Positions 13,088 through 25,061 of a stretch of 64,000 nucleotides of DNA are shown in pieces. Both the position numbers and the translations under genes were made by a program. Every line of letters starts with the position of its first letter. The stretch's first letter is position 1. Below the pieces are notes generated by a model, which had not been told where the DNA came from, searched no databases, and was given only the letters and a program-made list of their open reading frames with translations. The stretch is taken from NCBI RefSeq assembly GCF_032854445.1, contig NC_088295.1, positions 21,067,385 to 21,131,384 of the forward strand, read 5' to 3'. Source of the stretch: Liolophura sinensis. Its lineage: Eukaryota > Mollusca > Polyplacophora > Chitonida > Chitonidae.

Positions 13088-16056
13088 CCAGTTAATGAGC
13101 ATGTATATATAAAGGCCCTGTGTATAGATAGATGGTAGTCAACATTGGACAATGGGTTTCAAATGACGACTGTCTTAAAAGTTAATTTAAAGAAATTTTA
13201 AAATGTAAAGTAAGCATTCCAATTCTTAAAACATTAATGTCCTATTGCGTTTATACTGGCCATTTGTACCAAGGCTGAGAAAATAACCAATCAAAAACGG
13301 GCTGCTTTACATTGGAAACTTCACTAAGGGAAAGCATCACAGAAATTACTGCACCAACCGGGAATTTCAGCCACCTAAATAAACTATACAGGCTAAAGGT
13401 ATGGAATGCCTCAACACTGAATGAGTATATCAGGACTGCTTCAAAGAAAGTTGTTGCACACAAACTCGCCACGCGAACGTATTAATAGAAGATTTCAATT
13501 TCAAGATTAATATCCGTTTCTTCAAGATTCATTTCAGTTTCAAGGCAACTCAGATTACGTTTGAGACATGGGCTACTTGGTGGGGAAGTGTTACATCCCT
13601 AGGAAACGGTAGCCTAATGACGCCAAGGAACCCGGACGGAAGATCTCTCGCACGAGGCATTGTACAGGATTCACTAATATCATCAAGGCACGAAACCTTA
13701 GAGTTTTAATACAACGCCTACCGTAATCACGACCTGGTCATTACGCTGCAGGTAGACCTGTGTGTGAGCCTTGCAATAAAAATCCAGAAGGCTTGTCTGA
13801 ACTATGCCTTACATTACCAACCAGAAAACTAAATTAGATAGAATGCCACTTTTTGTGATGAACTCCGTATTAAATGAAATATGGAAATGTTTGGTATACC
13901 AGAAGTGCTTAGTACATCGAGCTTAAAGTGTCAGATCTTTCCCATCTGAATAAGAGGCGTCACAACTATCGATTAGATTAACGTTATAGTAAATGTAGCA
14001 TCAAAATGTTGCCGTCTACGCCATGCTATTTTACAGTGGGTCTTAGCCGGTCTTAGTAGTAGTGGTCTTTACATGTATGTCTGAATTTATTTCTGTACTC
14101 AAGATGAAATGTCCGTGAACATTGACGCTCACAATTCCCTGCCCTCAAGGCCTCGATTTGGCGGTTCAGGAAGAACGAATAGCGGTTCGCCGGCTTTCAA
14201 CATTAACAGGAAAATAATAACGTTTTACTAAAAATATTTAAAATAAAACACCCGCTCCCAAATAAGAGGGCTATCAAAAACTCTAGCATCATGTATAGCT
14301 TCACTGAATGATCAGATTCCCTCATCAAATCAGATACATCCTTAAAACGGCGCACAGACTTAATTCTGGTCAGTAGTTCTTCACAGAGCCAATGATGAAA
14401 GATAGTCAGATATTCTGCTTTTTACCACAGATTTCCATGAAAATGTTCAATATATATCAAAATGAACAGATACATATAGCCAATCATGTCCAGCTGGGAT
14501 TCGTACCATGTAAACCACCTTCGTAATTAATGTTATAAACCCTGTGTTAAGTCATACCTCATCATAATATATAACTAGAACCCGTGGGTTTAAAAAAGAT
14601 CTGTTTATTTTGCAGTGCAACTGCAGGATTATGGTATTAGCCACAAGATTGAGCCTCGTCAACTGATCCAACTATGCACCGACGTATCTAGTGGTACTGA
14701 GCCACACCGACTAGTGGTACTGACTTGAATGGTAGGTCCAACGGATCTGTGACTATCGGCTGCAAAACATTAGGTTTCAATGTAGATTTTTAGGACCTAC
14801 ATTTATGGCGTGAAGACAAATGTACTGTGTGACGTAGTGGATGAAATGTTCCTCTGATTCGGGCGAGGGCAAATTTCTAATATAATTCAACAACGTTAAA
14901 TGTACTACTTATTTGCCATATTTTATATTTCTGACATTTATTCAGTCTATAGGCAAGGTAAATGCCAGACTTTTAATAAAGAGGGAGGCCATTAAGCTCG
15001 CCAGATTCACTTATAATACTAAACCTAATTTCGGTGAATTGGAATTGGTTTTTCACCACCTCAGAAATACCCTCTCTGTCTACTTTGCTACCAGATCGCT
15101 GAAATACCAGATTGCTTTCACTAGAAAAGCGTAGGGTTATATAGACCAGAAATATGGAGGGGTGGGGCTTTCTGGCTTATCGTATAGATTTACATATAGG
15201 CATATACATGTAGTCCATGTGTTTGTTCTTGGAATGCAGCCGAGAGAAAGCAGCCAAAACTTGTGTTATCAAATCATCAGGATTTAAATCTTTATTTTCC
15301 CTACATTAAATACACGTTTGATTTAGTAGTAACATATAAAATACCATAACCTTTTGTAACCTCAAAGTACCCTTTCATTGGTTGATTCTTGATGCCCATT
15401 TTCATAAAACTTTGGTCTAAGACCAAACGTAAGACGTTAAATACATTGCAAGTATAGTAGACTTGCTGATCAAGTAGTTTTATGACACATTCTAACTATA
15501 CCGACCATGAACTCTTGACCAACGGGGTGTGGTCGAATACAGCTAACCGAGGAATCGAGATCGCTTTATATCGCTTTGTTTGGCATATGTTCACGCCCAT
15601 CTTATAACGTTTCATGACCGCCGTCCATAAATCCGGCAACTTCTGTATGAGTAGAACATGGTCTTAGACTAAGAAAGAAACGTTGGGAATGTTACAAGAG
15701 CAGAGTTTTGTAGTCTAGTGTCATCACTGTGAAGAAAGATATCGCTCTATTTTCATAGATTAGTAAATCAAAGCGATTGGAGACTTCAGGTAACTGTTGA
15801 AACGTCATGGGCCGTCAGTGACACCTAACCAACCACATGATGACGTAAACGTCATGTTTTACCTTGGCCATGGCACAGAGCATGGACAAACTGTTAAATC
15901 AACAACATGGTATCTTTGTGTAATCAAGTCTGTCAAATATCAAATATAGTAATAGTGGACGGACTCACTGGAATCTTCATATATATGACATGCTGAACCA
16001 GTTCTCACGTACATGTATACTGATATTCCATGTTATTCAAATCCGTGAATCACGTA
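10787..16056. other. Intergenic region between the RASD-like and SAR1-like genes
   Basis: This interval lies between two converging genes, so its ends should hold the 3' UTRs of the RASD-like gene (left) and the SAR1-like gene (right). A long TA dinucleotide run sits near 13008-13084. No open frame resembles a known protein. AT-rich stretches near 11.6-12.4 kb contain several possible poly(A) signals, but none can be assigned. Confidence 0.6.
13008..13084. repeat. TA dinucleotide microsatellite
   Basis: About 38 uninterrupted TA units. The repetitive Tyr-Ile open frame across it is an artefact. Confidence 0.95.
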
Positions 16057-19000
16057 TCAGATATATCTACTGAGCCATCGGAAGGCTTCGCCATATCCCT
16101 GTTTTCCCACCAGTGACGTCATGAAGAGTTCTGCAGGACGACTAGGTAGGCTTTCACGTGGCTTGCCATCCTGCAACAGAAGAATACAAGAGGTGTGTGC
16201 TGATCAACACTCAAAATAACAGAAATACCACCGACGGCAAGTTCTGGTGACCTTTGTTGTTACTCTTTTAATCTTATAGGGATTTAACAGATTTAGTTAA
16301 AGCGGGGTGGACAACTCTAGTTAAACAAAATATTGGGAAAGCTCAAATGGAGTATCAAAGTAAGTGAAGTAACAAATCAAGATAACTCAATATCAGCAAA
16401 TTGACCTATCATGCTAACGGAAGCGGGGTGAGCTGACCAGTCAGGATAGATCTGGTGGAGGAAACGGGTGAATCGGGATCACTCAAGTGGAGTAAGCAGT
16501 TCTATACAGATTGATGTATGTTTACCTGTAGCTGTATGGCCAATACAATACAGTGTATGGCCAATACAATACAGTGTATGGCCAATATGGCTAATCTCTC
16601 CGGTCGTACATGGGAAGGTCTGTCAGCAACCTGTGGATGGCTGTCCACCCACCATAATGCTGATCGCCGTCGTTTAAGTGAAATATTCTTGAGTATGGCG
16701 TAAAAAACCAATCAAACAAATAAATAAATAAATCTTTTGGAACATTATAACACATACCAGTATGGGGTATATACTGTTCTGCGCGAAGTATATATTTATC
16801 AGTTAACAACATCAATAACATTATATCACTGACTGTTCATTCATATTTCATCACCTGGTGTTCTTATCAGTTGGATTGCATGAAGTTCTCGTACCTTGCC
16901 TGTGAGTACCATGCACAGTCGGAATGAATCTATCAGCTCTTGGTAACTGGCGGCGTCGGCTCGATCAATCTTATTGCCTAGGATGAGAACAGGAACTTCG
17001 CTAATGTCTTCATCCGAAAGGATTCGCTGTAGATGAGATCAAAGTGAGAGATTCCCTGTACTAGAGAACAATCTCCGGGACAATGGCATTCAGAGGCCCG
17101 CAGACCGACTATATTAGGATGTATATAAGAAATAAACATGCAACCCATCACGACTGAGAATCGCGCTGGATGTGGATATCATTGTTCAGAGCTATCAGAC
17201 AATAATATAATATATATAACCGAAGTTGTCACTGTTAGATAAAACGGTCTTATTTAAAATTTGGCATTATTTTTATTCACACACGTCTTCGTCACAACTG
17301 ACTACACAAGACAGATGTCCCATGTGAAGTTGTATTGTGTTGTCGTTTTACATAAAAATAATTTTCAGAAGATCTAAAAGTAGACTTTGTGTGTTGACCT
17401 GGTGTGACCTAATAATTAATGGGTTATCTGGTGCACAATTTAACACATCTGTAATCCACGACCTGATGTCGCGTGTTCACCTCCAACTCTCGACGACTGC
17501 TTTGGGTTCTGACTTTGAAGGGGAAGGTTTGCTAGGTACCTGACGAATGGCGATGACTATACGCCCGGCACTCCCCTCTCCATAACCCATAATGCTGACC
17601 GCCGTCATATTGGAGACAAATATCTTCATAAGACGACGTTAAACACCAAGTAAGTAAGTATAAATAATGAACATCCTCATTTAACAAAATGCACATTATT
17701 AAAAGATTCAAATTTACAGAAACGAAAATGCCTATTGTATTCAACCAGTCTTCATTAAATATTGACTGTCAAAAGTACGGTATTTCCTAAATTTCTTATA
17801 ATTTCTTTAATTTTAGATTTCATGATCCATACACAAGTAGCATGTACAAGTCATAATGTTTAAACGTTTAACTTAATCTATGCATTATCGTTCAATAACA
17901 TTGCAGAGCTACTGATTAACCGATTTCAGTTGCTATAGCCCATTCATAATTCGAGTTTACCATTAAAGTTATGCAGTTAATATAAATTCTACTCTTCTAC
18001 ACATATGTCAGTTCAACACCACAAAACACATTTTAGGCAAAGCGTGATTTAGGTTCAGATCAATCTAAACAACCAATGTTCTCATATATCACAGGCTATA
18101 TCCTGTAACTCAGGTATTTCTTCAGAATTACATTTGCAGCAAAGTTCGTGCAGTGTGAAACATTGCATTGGCTTCTGAAATTGATGTTCGTGTACATAAA
18201 ATTGTTTTCCACGAAGAACAATATACGAGGCAGACTAATGATATGCCATTGCATTTGTGCAACCGTAAACAAAATACAGCAACGCATACTTATGTACAGC
18301 ATCATGAATACGTTATGGCATTCGAAACGTATACGTTAAATGACGCACATGTAGTTCCTGACTAGACTCCTCGAAGGCTTCCCGCTCAGCAGCGTCAATG
18401 ACAAAAACCACGGCGTCCACAGCCGGAAAATAATCTCGCCATACTCTCCGGGCTGTGGAAAAAAAAATCCGAAAAATTGCATCAGTCGTTTGCTAGACAA
18501 TTTCCTCGAGCTGGTCAGCTCCAGATTTAAAGCAAATCTTCCTATCGATCTTTCTTGCCCACCACTGTACGAGGATATGCGCACATATAGCTTCCTGTAG
18601 CAAACAGTATGTAATAAACTGTGACTATCTTGTCTAAAATCGGATCATACATTTCTTGACATTGCGTCAATAGATTTGTATAACAAGAACCTACCAAGGC
18701 TCACCAGAAGCGTTATTAAATAGTAGAAGCTAAATTTACGTGCTAATACAGGTGATGTTTTCCTTATCCCCAAGGTAATAAAATCAATGTGTTTGTTTCA
18801 AACGCATTAGCCTTCCAGACGAATAGTTTTAAAGATACATCTGCATAAACTACATAGACAAAGAAGAAGCCAGCGGTCTGCAGTTTAATGTAATGTGTAC
18901 TTAGCCATAACAATAATAACAAACAAAGGCAACTTTGACTAAAAATGAAAGACCTAGTATCATTATTGATAAAAGATATCACAACAACTTGAAAACTGGA

Positions 19001-21407
19001 TATCATATAAATATAAACTTTACCGACGTAAAATATAGGTGGATGACGATAACAGCTGTAAAAGAGTAGGCTTACCTTGAACATGACCTCCTAGGTCGTA
19101 AACTGTGAATGTCACGTCACCAAACTTCATAGCTGTAGATCCTATACAATGTCACATAAAAATGAATCTATGTAGTATTGTGAGCGATATTTTGTCATAC
19201 ATGTCAATCCATAAGTTTTCGACTAAAGAACGAATCTTTTATGGGTTTATATAGGTTCTTGTCTAATTTCAGAGTCAATTCAACAGCAACACACTTGTGC
19301 AGTGTTGCCTGGGTGTCTGATGCATCATCACCATTACAATGGTGGCGTATCTCTTCACTAAAAGTTGTCATGGAAAATAAACCAGGCACAATTTTCGACT
19401 GCTTCGTAAAACAAGCCCCTGAGCGAAACGTCGTGCTGTGCGTATCTTGCAGAAATGGCAACAAAAAACAGTGTTCCTGGTCGGTTAAACTACAGTCAAC
19501 CCCTTGCCCACTCCTCTTCACGAAAACCGGTGACTGAAAAAGGCTATTTATTTACTTCTTTTAATTATTTGATTGTGGTTATTTACAACGCCATACTCCT
19601 TAATTTTCCAATCAAGGTAAGTATTATGAGTAGTGGAAAACGGAGTGCCCGATGTAAATTTGGCAAGCTACTGACGATCTCTCCCACGTGTGCATACAAG
19701 CGTCATCAAGCGCTCGTTGTCAAACGTCGTGATTACTAGCGATGAACTCCTGGTTTGTCTACCTGAAACACGACCTCTGTCCTAATTCTGTTCGCTGAGG
19801 ATACTGGCAGTCAGACTGCCGATAAAACGGTCTTTGGAGATCAGCGACATTTAATTGTAACTTCATACTATCTTATTCACAAGATTCCTTTTAATTTAGT
19901 GTCTTCACTATCGTAATGACTTGCTCCGGGCAATACCATTTCGGTTGTAAGCCAGCCGGAACCTGCTTATTTGTTCATCTGACAAGTGTTTTATGCCGTA
20001 TATACTCAAGAGTGTTTCATCCCACATAACGGCGGTCAGGTCTAGACTGTCAGATCAGGTCTGGTTGTCAGCAAGAGCGTATCATTCGACCTCACTGCTC
20101 AAGTTGTAATGGTAACCTATAGACAGCTGTTTAACCAGCGAGGGACCATCTGTAGTTCTAGAGCACACCGAAAATATATAGATACTGATTGATATTACAA
20201 TTAACATCTCTTACTTGTTTGAAATGTGGGTTGGTGTTGCTTGAGTTTTCCGTATCGCAGTAAGTCCATCAAGGTAGATTTTCCAGCATTCGCCAGACCC
20301 AGAAATACAACCCTGGCTCTCCTTGCCGGCTAAAATGTGTACGTATAAAGATAAAACGTTTATAGAATACATAGACGGATGACATATTCCACGATTCATA
20401 GCATGTATGATGATTAGGGTTTTAGGGGTTCTAATTTAAAAGTTTTAAATGAGGTAAACATACATATACATATAGGAAAGGCTTTTGAACCAATAAAAAC
20501 ATGTCATATAGCCCACCAATGCAGAGGAACAGGCATCTTCCAAAAAGTGATCAGTTCTTAAAACCTATGTTAAAACTATAATAGTTCATTAAATTCAGTT
20601 CAGCAGATCTGGAAATTTTTTTAAAACACGGACTAGGTTTTACAACAAGGTCTCCTACAATGTGAAAATACTAACAAAAGCATTCCACTAAGCTGATTAG
20701 CTCTTTCTATAAGGTTCTTGTCATTGATATTCACACCAAATTTGAATAAATCAACGGTTCTGGAGATACTGCACAAATAGTGCTTAAGTCTACAATATAT
20801 ACTATCCCCATCATGGGACTATGACCAACGTTTATTCATCTACCTGAATTGCATAGGGAGATTCTGACAAGCACAAATTATTAAACATTTTCCTTTAATT
20901 TCGTGGAACAAGCTACTTTTTTGTTTAAAGCCTTTTTGCACCGAAATATATTTTGATTTTGACAGGTAGTCTTGAGGAAATTGGGTACGTAGACCTACAT
21001 ATAATAAACCTACAGATGCGAAGCGTATAAAACTGGGCGAGAGTACAAGGAGTCGAATGGGTCAGCGATAGCGTGATCCTTTCAAATCACCATTATATAA
21101 GAACATTTACTGCTGTGCTAGTTCATAGCGACCAAGTCAGCATCATACTGACTACGTGACCACGACTCCATGGAGTTAAGTTCCTCTCTCTTACTGTTCA
21201 GTTCTATAATTCAAAGGCGCTCTCAAGCGCATTTTTTACATGAACACGTTTTAAGGTTAACGCATCACTTTTAACACATAACCACACACACTGCCTTAGC
21301 AAGTGTTGGATTGACTTAATGCGACTAAATGAATTCGTGAGCTATTTTAGTATCTTACCAAAATAATCCAGTACACCTTGAATCCATCCGAAAAGAAACC
21401 CCAACAT
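16057..21407 (-). CDS. Divergent SAR1-like small GTPase (tandem paralogue of SAR1)
   Basis: Exons on the minus strand, in order: 21359..21407 (possible start also at 21416), 20215..20329, 19076..19141, 18349..18452, 16895..17026, 16057..16170. They encode an N-terminal helix [18 protein letters not shown]-loop GLANAGKS, a switch I region with [34 protein letters not shown] and a C terminus [16 protein letters not shown] then TGA. This is the SAR1 plan: GTP-triggered insertion of the N-terminal helix into ER membrane and recruitment of SEC23/SEC24. Exons 3, 4 and 5 are 66, 104 and 132 nt, the same as in the canonical SAR1 upstream, which shows tandem duplication. Oddities: the P-loop Asp is Ala (GLA versus GLD), Thr is Ser, and exon 2 is 115 rather than 120 nt. 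Exon 1 ends in phase 1 (TTTG|gtaaga), whereas exon 2 from acceptor tttag|CCGGC must be read in phase 0, so the first junction is unresolved. A weaker GGT|gtactg donor in exon 1 would restore frame. It is functional, an unusual isoform or newly decaying. Confidence 0.82.
16598..16735 (+). repeat. SINE 3' portion
   Basis: Matches the 3' half of the fuller copies at 26302 and 40364: CGTACATGGGAAGGTCTG, CAGCAACCTGTGGATGG, CACCATAATGCTG, GTGAAATATTCTTGAGTA, then a TAAA-rich tail. Just upstream, near 16537-16580, a 21-bp unit (GTATGGCCAATACAATACAG and one T) is repeated two to three times, a small local expansion. It lies in the last intron of the SAR1-like gene. Confidence 0.75.
17550..17668 (+). 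repeat. SINE 3' fragment, second tail type
   Basis: Contains CCATAATGCTGACCGCCGTC followed by an ACGACGTTAAACACCAAGTA tail with a TAAG repeat. The body resembles the other SINEs here, but the tail differs from the AATAAATAAAT type, suggesting a second subfamily. The short fragment at 35745 shares this tail. Confidence 0.6.
19985..20045 (-). repeat. Degraded SINE tail
   Basis: On the minus strand this reads as a decayed CACTTGAGTATA..GGCATAAAACACTTG tail, similar to the SINE tails elsewhere in the window. It lies in the intron between exons 2 and 3 of the SAR1-like gene. Confidence 0.4.
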
Positions 21408-21416
21408 TGCGTGCAT

Positions 21417-24400
21417 CTTCAGACGGCTTATGTTAACGGGTTTTGTGTGTATCAATGTAACGTGACGGTGAGTTTTATACCCATTCCGCATTACATATAC
21501 CAGAGAAACAAGTTGTAACTTCATGTCATTCTTCTCTGCACAACAAACATGAACGTGTTCAATTCCACGTCAGTGTTCACAACTAAGTCTGACATGAGTT
21601 GTTTCCCTTTATATGTTGGTATTCATCTCCTTTGAGTGAATGATACAGATATAGGTTTCAGTTCCCCTTCAGCTGAAGATGAACAATAACTTCCAAAATG
21701 GGAATAAGCTATAAGGCTATTTTAGACTGGCATAGGCAAATGACATACACTTACAGGCGTACGTACAGAAGGAACAAAAACATTCCGACAATGTATGCGC
21801 ACTAGTCTTTCTCGCGACGCCTTTCATACACGTCATTCTATCAGACGTGCCAATCACATCGGTACATGTGCCAGTCAGTGCTGACAAGTGCAAATCCGGA
21901 ATGTCATGACAGTGTAGGCCTATTAAAAGACTTATTCTGTTAAGTTGGGAGCCTGACTTGAACTCTCCACAATGTTAATTCATTGAGCTAAATGGTTTCC
22001 CCTCCTTATTTAACTTTCTGACTTCTACCTTGTCGGTCTACCGACCGAATGAATGTCAGAAATATTAGATATGGAGTTAGTATATTTAACGCTAATTCAT
22101 CATTTCAGTTCTTAGTTGCCAGTAGGCTTTATCCTTCTCAAAATGTGAACGGAGTGGACAGAAATGGTAAGTCAAGCCTTTTGTTTTCCACAGTATATAT
22201 ACTGCCCGAACATCATATGTGATGTAAGAGCCTTTCATACATACCGAATATTCTTACAGGATGATAAAAGCAACATACAGCTTTCCCTAAAGTAAAACAG
22301 TACACAAAACTAAACAGGGTAGGATTTAAACGCAAGTTTATTGATGTTAACGCGAGGTAATGTTTGATTTCATACCCCCATGCTCCTGAATTGCAGGGGC
22401 ACGGTACCACAACCACCACGGACACGTCTGTACCAGCCAACAACCTTTACCTCCAGAGAACGGACTCCTTAGAACGTATGTACAATTAATAAATACTCCT
22501 GTCCTAATTCTGAAACAGGGCCTCGATAACAATAAAGAGCTGTTCTTACATTTACATTGTGTGTACAAAGTGGAGTATTGGAAGTTTCGTTTCTAGGGTT
22601 TGTGTGTTTAAATTAATCCCGTTTAACAAACCACATCCTTCAAACTGATGCTATGCACCCATCACTGTTAAAAGTTTCAAGAACCTCTCTCGGACTTTCA
22701 TGCCACAGCAACCACTAAAGTCATAATATAGGCTTTGTGTAAGCTGTGGTTGGTCGCTATTGTGGTGGTTACCTGAAACCAATTTTTCACCAGCTGCCTG
22801 GATCAGCTTCCAAATTACCTTTTTGAATTTTATTTTTACCAAAAACAAGTGCCATTTTAATGTTTGCTTTTGGACAGGAGTTAGCCCCACCAAACACCAA
22901 ATTAATGCCGAGCTACTTCTTCCCAATTTGGGCTTTTAGACGACAACTTAAGCATAGGCCTACTAATGAGGGCTTTAATTTTGGCTCAGGTCAAGTTCCT
23001 GTGTGGAACCTGTGGCTAACCTGCTCCATGTCCTAAATATGGCTGAACTATTATGAGTACTTCCTTGTGTAACAACTGCAAACAATATACTATTAAATAA
23101 AATTTATAACTCTGTACTGCTATGTAGGGAAATGCTTTCTCCAAGCCTACAAAGGGCAGAGTGCAAGAGGAGTACAAAAATTCAAAGGTTATCTCTTGGC
23201 TTAATGGAGACTGTATACTCAGTTATCACTTCCATTTACTCACCACACACAAATTCATTCTCTGCATTATTACAACTACTACACATTTCTCATTGAGGAT
23301 TAGATATATAGTCTATCCCATGTCCAGATACAGGGAAGGCCATGGAGAAATAGTTCACCCTAACTTATAAACATTTACATAATCAATGGTAACCTTTATC
23401 TACTGCCAGATGAGCTTAGAAGTCAGGATGTGAAAGATTTTCAGACAGAAGATCACAAAATGGTAAGCACACAATGAGCTTCATTTGTACAAAGGTGTGA
23501 CACAGATTGAACTCACATCACGTGACACCTGCCAAAGTTCTTCCAGTTTAATGTATTATACATTATGAAATTGCATATTACTGTTACCAAAGCTATAGCT
23601 AAAATGTTGCAACTTTTTCACACCTTAACACTGAAGCCAGACAAACAGCCCAACATAACTTTTGGGGCATTCAACTCAAGACCAACACTGCATACCCAAT
23701 TGTCTAGTATGTCCAGTATACGCAATAATAAAACAACCACGCCCATTCTGCCCCCTCACACTTAAAATTACATACAACACAAGGCAATAGGAAGAGTACT
23801 TGTATACCTCAACAATTCAATGGCCATCAGAGAAGACAATTAAAACATTTGAACATTACATTGGATTCGCAATTTTGCATTCCTTACAGATGGAACTGTT
23901 GTTCAAACATGAATGCAACACAAAAGCATCCACGACCCAGGATGGATATAAGACTGATACATGTAATATGATCAAGTCACATTGTACCTAGATTGAACAG
24001 TTGTCAAATAATTTCCCATTTCTAGAAGCAAGTTTTCTTATTCCCTTGACATTTATTTTCTCTCAGTATTGTCCGACACCACAGAATTATACACTGTTAA
24101 GTCAATGACCCAGTGTGTTGTGCTATATACCTTGCTGGTGGTAGGTAAAACAAAAACTCATTATTAGCTTCAAGCAGTAAGGTGACACATAAATGTTTGA
24201 TTTTTGATCACTGTGTTTGACCACATTCACATTCTTTTGGGTGAAAAGCTATATGAAACACACATTCTTAACCGTAGCTGTCCCATGAAAAAATGATTCC
24301 TTTTAGCTACACTTAGGAAGACCAATTTGGTTTTCAGTAGTTGGTCATTCCAGCCCCAAGTGTGTTGATCCAGAAAAGACTTTAAAGGCCTGTTCTAACA

Positions 24401-25061
24401 AGGATAGAAAATCTGCCTTAAAAGCCCTACATATTTAAAATAACTGACATTGACAACAACAACAACAAAAAAAAACCATCTGTGTGCCATACGCTTCACA
24501 AAAATATACCTGCTTGGAGCTATAATGTAAGAACTTTCAACTGATTCTTGGAGGGAAAGTGTGTATTTATCTCTACATGGTGTTTCATAAATGCAAACTT
24601 CCTTCATGGGTGATTCAAACAATATATATATGAATTCCATAAAACAATTGCATGAATGATGCTGAATAACAAACAAAAATGCTTTAACCTATAGTGTCCA
24701 AAAGTAGGGCCAATTAAATGTTCTCTGCAGAGAGGCATTGTGTATCAGTTGACATCGAAATCTATAATCACGTGAAATGAAGGTCAGAGGTTATTACTTA
24801 TGATGTGATACCAGGAACACTATGAGAACCACAACAAATCTCATGGTTATAGTACAAAAAATATCCTTTTTGTGGCAATGGAACAGACGCAAGACTCCAG
24901 TAGTTCACTTTACGAAGATGTGATCTGGACCTTTCTGATTTATTGTACTTGAAGTTCACGAAGGTCATGGAGTCACATATTGTCCTGTGCAAGTTCACGC
25001 TGCACAATTTGCAAATAATTTTCAACCTCATCATTCCATTGCTTCCTAGGAGTCACCATCC
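21417..25061. other. Region between the two SAR1 genes
   Basis: This gap holds the 3' UTR of the canonical SAR1 (a minus-strand AATAAA can be read at 24939-24944) and presumably the promoter of the SAR1-like copy. No known protein family is recognisable. On the + strand there are three short segments bounded by good splice consensus (22109..22166, 22397..22475, 23410..23462), described as a finding; they are not called as a gene. Confidence 0.55.

Noticed and set aside
12925-13152. Open frame with a long Tyr-Ile repeat
   Set aside because: Direct translation of the TA microsatellite.
19204-19537. Overlapping open frames of about 100 codons on both strands
   Set aside because: They lie in an intron of the SAR1-like gene, show no recognisable similarity, and have no supporting splice structure.
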